From Pratylenchus scribneri (lineage: Eukaryota > Nematoda > Chromadorea > Rhabditida > Pratylenchidae), in assembly GCA_030063045.1 (NCBI GenBank), contig JAQSEB010000098.1, positions 682,001 to 746,000 of the forward strand: a DNA stretch of 64,000 nucleotides, written 5' to 3'. Under the pieces are notes generated by a model that saw only the letters and a list, made by a program, of their open reading frames with translations, did not search any database and was not told the DNA's origin. The first letter of the stretch is position 1; each line of letters begins with the position of its first letter. This document shows, one piece after another, positions 56,801 through 64,000 of the stretch. The position numbers were made by a program, and so were the translations under genes.

Positions 56801-57150
56801 TAATAATTAATTATTTAATTATTTTAAGCTTGACTTTGCCTCTTCGGATCATTTGCGAGGTGAATTGGATTCGGCCCAGGCCCAGCTGTTCCAATTGCAT
56901 GAACGTTTTGACCATTTGCTGGAATTGTACGGAGGATGTTTGGAAAATATTGAGGAAATGAAAGAGGACAATGAAGATTTGAGGAAATTATGCAAAGAAC
57001 AGGTGGGGGACACTTATTAGGGGTAATATTCCTCAAAATTGATATTTTTAGGCCCTTAAAATAGCTGAAATGGAAAATCGAAAGGAGGAAACTTCACTGA
57101 AAACAACTCATTCCGCGGATGAACGATACGAACTAGAAGAGGAGGAATGA
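47849..57150 (+). CDS. TMF1-like golgin (TATA element modulatory factor homologue), coiled coil
   Basis: Golgi-associated tethering coiled coil that binds Rab6 through its C terminus in known homologues. The start MSFGGITNFAKNALLTAQKH then IDSALHIEEE matches the TMF1 N terminus (FAKQALSQAQKSIDRVLDIQEE). Acidic exons follow to about 48690. A long coiled coil starts at about 48780 (ELLEQINLLTAKMKHRDQKI, resembling the TMF DNA-binding-type segment) and runs to 50530. One more exon ends near 50677. After a 6.1-kb intron, the conserved C-terminal TMF domain reads AQLFQLHERFDHLLELYGGC and MKEDNEDLRKLCKEQ (56830-57000). Stop at 57148-57150. The large intron (about 50678-56828) contains two family-B arrays split by a BEL/Pao element in the opposite orientation. 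Confidence is higher for the ends than for each middle exon. Confidence 0.87.
50858..51213. repeat. Minisatellite family B, block 2 (TMF intron, left of the LTR element)
   Basis: Tandem 18-bp units AATCAGAATGTTTGTGAA with GTAAAA and TTTTATGA variants. It stops exactly where the LTR begins and resumes after the LTR element, so blocks 2 and 3 were one array. Confidence 0.93.
51214..51668 (-). repeat. 3' LTR of the BEL/Pao element
   Basis: 455 bp. From about 51237 to 51668 it appears identical by eye to the other LTR; differences cluster in its first 24 plus-strand bases. Confidence 0.9.
51700..54498 (-). CDS. Retroelement Gag-protease polyprotein (932 aa), BEL/Pao type
   Basis: Intact single-exon frame. 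The N-terminal half is the DUF1759-type gag with FSGSKTEWAEWWPLYKVAI and ILKNQFNDDQSVIRQLNL. Two CCHC knuckles follow, CLGCFGEGHSKSDC and CRFCKKSGHNRALC, then an acidic Glu/Ser-rich linker. Next is a DUF1758-like aspartic protease segment, ISAFALATFDNMSERTYIGE, where the usual D-S/T-G triad reads D-N-M, so activity is doubtful. The last 60 residues (after about 51890) look like a tail left by loss of the pol region. It lies antisense to the host TMF gene. Confidence 0.9.
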   Translation of the reverse strand: MSQFFKNRIQDAIASLNDIMANPVREALDENPMTINELNEAQGEVEFEIREIQTAIEEIAHVRDQWSKLVERASAQERPAMIQDQDQFEHTQNAAATIRLATTRMRTLRQRFVQIRARLDAIVPNEEQNRQEQQNLLMQQLEAARNAAIEQTNALRAATENMAAPARQGLSLKPIKLQSFSGSKTEWAEWWPLYKVAIHDNASITKIEKLIELKGLVKDQAKLLLAGIRTIDDDNYDAAIEILKNQFNDDQSVIRQLNLDLINLKSSKSFEEDQKLLVELERIVQLLKANGQEVNVPSNWLMVEQKLTKPILRQILIKKEEIGTLNWNMDQFITHFRTIVRKEEIVHEIYSQSHPKERKEEGKGKEGHNGKKPTIQASTQNVAALIKKKPPRQCIFCKDLKNLHWNSECKKFPTAQARMECIKKQNLCLGCFGEGHSKSDCPNPPKNCRFCKKSGHNRALCFFQFGEKKMSEEETSDNSENEEEEEEDPQSEEEEEGKEKAEVQTTAHTHTSLIRAIRRPNESESKNSSEIEKGRVIRKQKKLFYNKIIQVFNPEHPHISAFALATFDNMSERTYIGEKLAQKLELESRIPAQVALSGFAGKNLGTFVMSLTKIGIKTNRKGDKILYPERTSKILRPINTVELEERSARELKRNKLNPPECRVPDLFIGIDYYNEFNIIREKQLPSGFWISKSIVGKILSGAGNFSRTQKTNPIISQIMSATIEEKIVVETQKEFPQKEGTVKNLNIKLNKSKEEELEIWHEMSMATIEAKSFHIDIDIRKLSLWKRLKYTIAHSLKTNSTKLNREKAKLLELKSNNRIEKKKRAETIKSMVAILTTEQVDKNEKGLSKYEQRESPPNEATLRNPNINLDQEGILGCYGRIEEVIEYRQPADGRLHALQRPSCRQLGGRMDERRHWNNQGPQAPIFMDDSMD
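54680..54860. repeat. Three tandem leader repeats of the BEL/Pao element
   Basis: Variants of CTCCAACCAATGAGAGGTAC then TCGGCAAAAGGCACAATG recur three times, roughly every 70-75 bases, in the untranslated leader between the 5' LTR and the gag start. Confidence 0.8.
54872..55328 (-). repeat. 5' LTR of the BEL/Pao element
   Basis: 457 bp, beginning on the plus strand TGAGGGAAACACGAAC and ending TTCACAACA. The element's sense strand is minus, so this copy is the 5' LTR. Confidence 0.9.
55329..56773. repeat. Minisatellite family B, block 3 (TMF intron, right of the LTR element)
   Basis: About 80 tandem 18-bp units. Two main variants alternate: GTTTGTGAAAATCAGAAT and GTTCGCCAAAATCAGAAT. There are occasional 19-base TTTTTATGA units that shift the frame. 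Segments of about 325 bp look duplicated (compare 55606-55917 with 55940-56243). Confidence 0.94.
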
Positions 57151-58955
57151 AAATCATGAACAACTATGTCCCATTCAAAGCAAAATACGGCGCAACAACT
57201 TCTTCCCCCATCCCTTCCCCCTCCCCTCATTTTGGCAGTCACTTTTTCCCCTAATTTAATTGTGATATATACATAAAATATTTCATATATTTCTTTTTTC
57301 CTGTCCACCATTGACATGACCTAATATTTAAAATACCCCCATTCCCTGGTGTCCATTTCAAATTTGTGCATAAATCATTTATTTTTCGCATATTGGACCT
57401 TGCCTAACAAAAAAAGATAGATGTATAAATTTTTGAATAAAATTAATGGATGGAATTTCTCTAAAGCAATGTCAAATTCACCCATATTACTCGGAGGCAT
57501 CAAAATTGGCCACCATTTTGTTGGTCATTTTTCCCTCGAGGCTGTTTTGACCCAATTCATTCATCCATCACATTTTCTTTGTTTGACCTTTTTTGACCAC
57601 TTGGAGGTTTCTATAGAAGTGAATGAAGATGGCGGGATTGCGTGAGGGGAATTTGAGCAAAAGATAATCCCACTCTCGACTCTCCTGCGTGGTCCCCCTA
57701 CAACATTTTCCAGCAGTGGCTGTCTAAAGCCATAGTCCATTTTCTATTTCCCCTTTATCGATTTGTGTTTTCCCAGGCAAAAAAAAAGGAAAAACGCTGC
57801 AAGCGAAAATCCACCTTATTCTTTCTTCCTCCTTTGTTATTGCCAGCCGGTCCATTTCCTTCCAGCCATTTTCGGTATTAATCATCTCTAAATTTGCCTT
57901 GATTTTTGTTGAATTTTGACTGACAAAATACTCACTAAATAATATTTTTGCTCTTTCCCACCACATTGCTTATTAAATTTGGCCCAATGTTTGCCTTTTT
58001 TCTTTCAATTTCCCTTTCCAATCCATCCAATGGACAGTGGCCATTCCAGATCCCACTATGGTTTCACCCCTTCCTTTTTCAATTTCATTTCCCGCCTCTC
58101 CATCCAAATTCATTATTTATTTGGCCTTTGGCGCCAATATCCCTTGGCCAACCTTCCACCCCAAAGGCCAATTCTCCCACCCACACTTTTCTCTCACATT
58201 GCGCCTCTCGATGTGAGGTCATGAATGAATGAAGCATCGAGCGCGACAGCCGTTGGCCGTTAATTTTCTCCCCAACCTCTCTTTCGTGTGCTAATCCGCC
58301 AAAGTGGGAATTGTGCCTAGGGAAAGAGGAAGTGAATTTGAATGTTTGTTGGTTGGTTTTGGGCATTTTATTTATTTATTATTTGGAAAAGCCAATTAGG
58401 CGGATGATTGGATGGAAATTGGGAATTGAGGGCAATGGCCAGCTGGCAAACTCATCCACTGAATTTTGGCCAATTTTCTTTCTGCTCATCCCACAGGGGA
58501 TGGACATTCTCAGAGGCCAAAACATTTTTGGAATGGAGAAGAAGTGGTCCATCCCTCACGGTGGTTAAATTCCATTTTAGTCGAAAAATATAATTCCAGC
58601 TGCGTCTCCTCAAAATGTGAATATTTGGATGGGATGGATCATCTTTCACCATTCCTTCCCCTCAAATATTCTCACAAATACTTCTCTCCTTTCTCCGTTG
58701 TTCACCGTCAAAAGTGGTTGGTTCTTCCCAACAATTCTTCCCAAAAAGCAATTCAAAATCCATTCATTTCATTCCAATATCCACCAAAACCAATCCACCT
58801 TCCCCTTTTTGAATGGATGAATCCAAAAAGGGGTCATCGACTTTTGATGATGAGGGAAAATTTGACCTTGCCCACCTTCTTTCTAATACATTTTTTGACT
58901 TTCATTGATTCCAATTCTAAACCCAAAATTTAGCCTAAAAAAATTTTTAGCCCCA
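57151..58955. other. Intergenic between TMF and the metalloprotease
   Basis: Pyrimidine-rich and low-complexity in parts. The open frames here are overlapping and without domains. Likely TMF 3' UTR and the protease promoter. Confidence 0.5.
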
Positions 58956-61900
58956 ATGAATCAAAAAAATATTCAAAGGAGGCCGAACAATAATTTGTGC
59001 CGGAGTGCCCATTTTTTGTCCACATTTTGTTGGTTCATTCTATCAATTTCCCAATTTTTCTTGCTCACTTGTTTTGCACAAATTTATGAGGAATTCGGCG
59101 GTGGCAAAAGGCCTCAAAATCCTCCTTGCTCATATCAGGTCCTAATTTAGGCATTTCTTTAAACATAATATTTCTTCTTTATCAGATTCCATCAGCAGAT
59201 GAGTTGGTTTGTTTTCTTCCAATTCACTTAAATATTTTGCACATTTTCCAGCTAACCGGTGTCCCTTTGCTCCATTCGCCCGTACCCCTTCCCCAACCAT
59301 TTCCTCGTCGTCATCCCCGAAGGGCCCGAAATCGTCGATTTCGAAGGGATTTTGCCTTGGCCAGGGAATTCCATTCATTGCGAATTAAATTGCATTTTGA
59401 TCCGGCCAGCATTTCCCCGTAGGGCACATTCTCCCCATTCCTCCCAAATTAAATTTTCCCATCCCTTTTAAGCCTTTCTCTCGACAAACAACTTTTCATA
59501 AATGTGCCAAATTTTTCTTCCAATTCTAATTTTATTTCCCTTTTCATTTTTTAGACCTCTTTATTGCCTCAGGCCATCAATTTTTGGGAGGTAAATTCAC
59601 AAATAAACAGTCAAACTTGGTGACATTTAACATATCATAACTCATCAAGGATTCAACCAATTTTGATGATTTTACTATCAAATTAAAGAGCAGAGTTTTG
59701 GCTATCTAATTATAATAATTTTTATTTAAATTTGTTCAGAAATATGAGAGTTATGCTCAAAAAATCACTGAGACTCTGTAAATCCTTAGTAAAGGAAATT
59801 TTAAAAGATATTTAAGGCCTAACTCCAATTATTCTGAGCAAATTTTAATAAAATTATTATTATTAGATAACCAAAAGTCTGCTCTTTAATTTGATAATAA
59901 AATCACCAAAATTGGTTCAGTCTTTGATGAGTAATTATAAAAGGCGCGCCAAGTTAGGGCCAATTCCCCCAATTCAATTCATTTCCAATTAATCCATTTC
60001 CAGCAGGCATTAGCCGTTCGTCCATCCATGGCACCAATTCGACTAAGTCGGTCAGTGCCATAATTTGCATTTTTGGCTGATCTCACCTAATTTTATCATA
60101 GTAAATGTGAACATAATCAATATTATTCCGATCAACATTCCCCCTTTCTCCGTTGCGTCACTCGATGCCGTCCAATCACGCATTGTGGCGAAATTGTTGT
60201 GCCCGGTATAAAAATATAAAATCCAAATAAACCCTTAAATTCCCCTTTTAATCAGATGAACATCTTTTTGTGAGTGCCTCCAATTTATAAATCCACCTTT
60301 CCCCAATCCCAGCAATGTCGTTTCTGCCTCCAATCCAATCCACTTTCCTGCATTCCATCAGGCCCTCCGGATGGGCCCGGCATTTCGGGTGCCGATTTTT
60401 TGCTCTACGTATCCGCTGTTGATTCTCAACGATGCCAAAATGAGGAAACAATCGCCTATGCCGCACATTGCCAACAAGAGGCCGAATTGGACAGGTCCTT
60501 TGATGAAATTGGATGATTGAGTATTTTCATTTGGCCATAACTTAGAAGGGAAGCAACCAATTTTGGAAGGCGATATACCATTCGAAGCCCTAAAGATCCC
60601 CTAAAAAGTGGCTTAATTAATTTGTTGGAAACTAGAAGTTTTTGTAGTACTAAAAGCGATTTTCCTCAAAAAAGGTTTTTATGCTCAAAGACGTGTAAAA
60701 TTATTTAAAGTTTGAATTCATTCATAAATTTTAATAATGCAACTTTTTAATGGATTTTTGGGCTATTCAATGATATATCGCCTTTCCATATTAGTTAAAG
60801 CCTCGCTGTGAGTTATGAAACAAAGAACTAAAACAACACGATATTTGAATATTTTTCAATTTGTCCCGCGTTCTTTTTCGAATTGTGTATCGCCTCTCAT
60901 TTTGGCTATTGCCTCGTTGAGCTATGGGTCAAAACCCTGCAAATATTCAATTATCCCCAACCCTTCTTCTGATGCACATATTTGGGGGAATTTGGCCAAT
61001 GAATTTAAATAAATTTTAATAAAATAATAGTTTATTCCCCATAATTAATTTATAGGCCAATCGCCGGCCATGTCAACATTTGCCCCCAAGCATTGTCCAC
61101 GCATTCCCATGACCAAGTTGGCCTCCAAAATTATTCTTTTCAAATTCATTTTTTCTATTAGGAAGTTCTTCTGTCAACCGTAAAACATGAAATTTTGCAT
61201 GCTCTCGGGTTCTCCGCCGGCCTTTATGCCTTTTTCCGTGACGCAGAGGGGAAACCAAGATCGAGGCGGAATAAAAACAGTGGTCGGCCACTTTCGTTCA
61301 ACAAAGAAAGAGGATATTATGATGCGGAGGCATCCACAATTCGAACGGTGATTAGAGAGGATTGGTGGACGGCGGAGGGCCAAATTGGACATCCGGTGCA
61401 TTTGATGGTGACGGAGAGGGTGAAGGAGGAGGCCAAAAGGCATTTCAATTGTTCCGAATTGGAGGGCGCCGAATTGGAGAATCAAGTTGGTTTGGGAGGC
61501 GAAACAGCAGGACAATTGAGTACTTGTGCCATTCTTTTGGTTATATCTTAATAGAAAGTAACCAATTCTAGAAGGCGATATGTCATTTTAAAGCTCTTAA
61601 TGTCTTCTAAAAAGTAGCACTAAAATGGCTACGATATTTTAACCAATTTGTGAAATAATCGGACTTTCCTCAAAAATATCGGATTTATTATACATGTTAC
61701 GGCCAAAAGTGGAAATCGGCCAAAACTGGTTTTGGCCGGCCAAAACTGGTTTTGGCTGAAAAACGGCCAAAACTGGTTTTGGCTAGCCAAAACTAGTTTT
61801 GGCCGGGCAAAACTGGTTTTGGCCGGCCAAAACTGGATTAAATGGATAATAACTTAAATAATGGATATAGGAGGATTAAGCACCGAAATGGAAGGGAAAT

Positions 61901-63829
61901 GGAAGGGAAATGGCCCGGAAGGCCACTGGAAGGTCAGAGAAGGGTAAAAGAGGCCCAGAGAGTGCGCGGGTTATATCCGGATATAGGGGGATTAAGGTGG
62001 ATATAGGGGGATTAAACCGGATTACCTAATTAGATGGGAAATGGTCCGGAGGGCCAGTGGAAGATCGTGGAAATGTCTGAGAGTGCGCGGGATATAGCCG
62101 GAAATAGGGGGATTAAGGTGGATAAAGTGGGATTAAGCCCTGAAAGAGATGTAAAATAGTATGTAGGGGCAATGGAAGGGAAATGGCCCGGAAGGCCACT
62201 GGAAGGTCAGAGAAGGGTAAAAGAGGCCCGGAGAGTGCGCGGGATATATCCGGATATAGGGGGATTAAGATGGATATAGAGGGATTAAGCCGGGTTAAAT
62301 CCCTAATTAGATGGGAAATGGTCCGGAGGGCCAGTGGAAGATCGTGGAAATGTCTGAGAGTGCGCGGGATATAGCCGGATATAGGGGGATTAAGGTGGAT
62401 AAAGTGGGATTAAGCCCTGAAAGAGATGTAAAATAGCCTGTAGGGGCAATGGAAGGAGAGAGAAGTGACAGAAAGTGCGCGGGATATATCCGGATATATA
62501 AGGATTAAGGTCGATATAAAGGGAATAAGGTTGATATAGGGATTAAAGCCCCGAAATGGATGGGAAATAGCCAGGAAAGGTCGAGAATGTTGGCCGAAGG
62601 CCATATGAGTGGCTGGATATATCCGGATATAGGGGGAATAAGGTGGATAATGGATATAAGGGGATTACGCAGGATTGAGCCCTGAAATAATTTCCTGGTT
62701 TGGCTGTTTTGCTTCCGGCTTCGCGATATTCCTATGCTCCGAACCCCTATCCCTAATCCCTAGCCCCTAACTATGCTTAACCCGGCTTAATCCCACTTTA
62801 TCCATCTTAATCCCCCTATATCCGGATATATCCCGCGCACCCTCCGGGCCTCTTTTACCCTTCTCTGACCTTCCAGTGGCCTTCCGGGCCATTTCCCTTC
62901 CATTTCGGTGCTTAATCCTCCTATATCCATTATTTAAGTTATTATCCATTTAATCCAGTTTTGGCTAGCCAAAACCAGTTTTGGCTAGCCAAAACCAGTT
63001 TTGCCCGGCCAAAACCAGTTTTGGCTAGCCAAAACCAGTTTTGCCCGGCCAAAACCAGTTTTGGCTAGCCAAAACCAGTTTTGGCCGATTTTCAGCCAAA
63101 ACCAGTTTTGGCCGGCCAAAACCAGTTTTGGCCGATTTCCACTTTTGGCCGTAACATACACAAAGATGAATAATTAAATTAGAAAGATAAATTTCAAAGT
63201 TATTTTATAGCCACCTTTTAGGGCTTTCAAATATTATATCGCCTCCTCATATTGGCTCTTGCCTCGTTGAGTTATGTGCCAAAAATTAATGCGGGTATTC
63301 AATTAGCTGCATTCAATTGTTCCCTTACTCGTTTGGCAGGTGCCAAAGGATGAATTAAATGAATGAAATTAAATAAAATTAATTTTACTAAAGTTTAATA
63401 TGAAAGGAATGCCATTTTTTAGGGAGGTGATGGAACGGCATTGACCCATTGGGAGAAAAGATTATTCGAAAATGAGGCAATGACCGGGACACACACCCAA
63501 AATCCGGTTTATTCCCGAATGACTTTGGCATTGATGGAGGACAGTGGATGGTACAAATCCAATTATAGGTAGGCCAAAAATTGAGGTCATTCTGAATTAA
63601 TTTAGTGTGGCTGAATTGCTGCATTGGGGCCACAATTTGGGCTGCCAATTTGCCACAAAAAGTTGCGGGCATTGGATCAAAGAGAGATTGGAAAAGTTGG
63701 AGGAATATTCAAAGGGGATTAATGGATGGATGCCATTCATTTAGGAATGAATCGGCGGCCCCATTCTGTGCGGATATCAAACATGATGGCAGCAAATCAT
63801 TGGCCACAACTCGATGCACCGATCAACGA
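58956..63829 (+). CDS. Leishmanolysin-like zinc metalloprotease (M8, invadolysin type), continues past the modelled exons
   Basis: M8 peptidase. Invadolysins act in cell migration and lipid droplet/mitotic biology. Exons in phase: 58956-59138, 59186-59206, 59252-59418, 59473-59503, 59555-59590, 60004-60050, 60102-60205, 60256-60269, 60313-60494, 61056-61116, 61162-61485, 63423-63568, 63606-63695, 63745-63829. A hydrophobic signal segment [15 protein letters not shown] (here [17 protein letters not shown]) follows the start. Family landmarks: [12 protein letters not shown] and [16 protein letters not shown], Cys-rich [41 protein letters not shown], the zinc motif HEILH (61186-61200) in [14 protein letters not shown], and [20 protein letters not shown] with the third-ligand-type His, then [15 protein letters not shown] and [11 protein letters not shown]. 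Three exons are only 14-31 nt. The 3' end lies beyond the window. Three introns carry repeats. Confidence 0.93.
59612..59956. mobile_element. MITE family 2 copy, metalloprotease intron
   Basis: Left CAAACTTGGTGACATTTAAC, AACTCATCAAGGATTCAACC. Right AGTCTGCTCTTTAATTTGAT, TCAGTCTTTGATGAGTAATT, CGCCAAGTTAGG. About 345 bp, the same family as in the fatty acid synthase. Confidence 0.86.
60516..60862. mobile_element. MITE family 1 copy, metalloprotease intron
   Basis: Left ATTGAGTATTTTCATTTGGC, GGAAGGCGATATACCATTCG, CTAAAAAGTGGC. Right ATGATATATCGCCTTTCCAT, AAAGCCTCGCTGTGAGTTAT. The right end is diverged. Confidence 0.8.
60885..60953. mobile_element. MITE family 1 fragment (right end)
   Basis: GTATCGCCTCTCATTTTGGC, TATTGCCTCGTTGAGCTATG, ending ATATTCAATTATCC. 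It follows immediately after the preceding copy. Confidence 0.65.
61515..63303. mobile_element. MITE family 1 copy split by a foldback element, metalloprotease intron
   Basis: The left arm (61515-61620: ATTGAGTACTTGTGCC...AGAAGGCGATATGTCATTTT) and right arm (about 63205-63303: TTTTAGGGCTTTCAAATATT, GCCTCGTTGAGTTATGTGCC, GGGTATTCAAT) flank the 1462-bp foldback element. Confidence 0.78.
61695..63156. mobile_element. Foldback transposon-like element, 1462 bp, TACA target duplication
   Basis: Termini TGTTACGGCCAAAAGTGGAA and TTCCACTTTTGGCCGTAACA are exact inverted repeats. TACA flanks both ends (61691-61694 and 63157-63160). Inside each end is a tandem array of GGCCAAAACTGGTTTTGGCC-like near-palindromes (about six on the left, more on the right). 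The inverted arms extend into GAAATGGCCCGGAAGGCCAC. The middle has two or three tandem units of about 270 bp containing TATATCCGGATATA and GAGAGTGCGCGGGATATA. No transposase frame. Confidence 0.88.
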
Positions 63830-64000
63830 GTCTGTTTTATGGGGGAATGTTTTAGCGTTGACCTACATATTTTAAATTCCCAATTCATGTCAAACAATAG
63901 CTTAATTAGGATTTAATTTTCATATCCACGATGATTTTTGGCTTTAAAATGCCAAAAGAAGATTTAACTAAAAATTGGTTTATAATTCAGCGATGCGAAA

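Overview
This is a nematode nuclear window. The evidence is a major sperm protein (MSP) domain gene, a nematode-type nuclear hormone receptor with P-box CNGCKTFFRR, a MES-4-like gene, many very short introns (about 45-55 nt) with TTTTAG/TTTCAG acceptors, and AT-rich intergenic DNA. The base composition and style would fit a tylenchid (cyst-type, plant-parasitic) nematode, but that is an inference; nothing here fixes the species.

Layout. (1) 1-10212, minus strand: 5' part of an SLC16 monocarboxylate transporter, an SLC7 amino-acid transporter light chain, a nuclear hormone receptor, and a divergent intron-bearing histone H2B. (2) 10567-18402, plus strand: an MSP-domain protein head-to-head with the H2B, an Ariadne-type RBR ubiquitin ligase (13 exons), ribosomal protein eS4 (6 exons) and THO-complex subunit THOC7 (6 exons). 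(3) 18403-22891: a minisatellite block and a long gene-free stretch. (4) 22892-43291: a complete animal-type fatty acid synthase, modelled as 32 exons and 2734 residues with all phases agreeing. Its domains are KS-MAT-DH-pseudoMT-ER-KR-ACP-TE, and the catalytic residues I checked are present. (5) 44209-47516, minus: MES-4/NSD-like SET methyltransferase, sharing a 332-bp promoter interval with (6) 47849-57150, plus: TMF1/golgin-type coiled-coil protein. (7) 58956 to beyond 63829, plus: leishmanolysin-like M8 metalloprotease (invadolysin).

The repeat content is the striking part. Two minisatellite families share the core AAAATCAGAAT: family A, about 29 bp, four blocks; family B, 18 bp, three blocks. 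They fill introns of the fatty acid synthase, MES-4 and TMF genes. At least four inverted-repeat (MITE-like) families sit in introns, two of them with nested insertions. A 1462-bp foldback element with a TACA target duplication lies inside one MITE copy. A 4.1-kb BEL/Pao LTR element with only a gag-protease ORF has split a family-B array. The fatty acid synthase also needs four GC-AG introns to keep frame.

The genes are mostly housekeeping (lipid synthesis, translation, mRNA export, ubiquitin ligation, chromatin, Golgi). The exception is the H2B/MSP pair, which suggests a sperm-linked divergent promoter. There is no bacterial, CRISPR or plasmid content.
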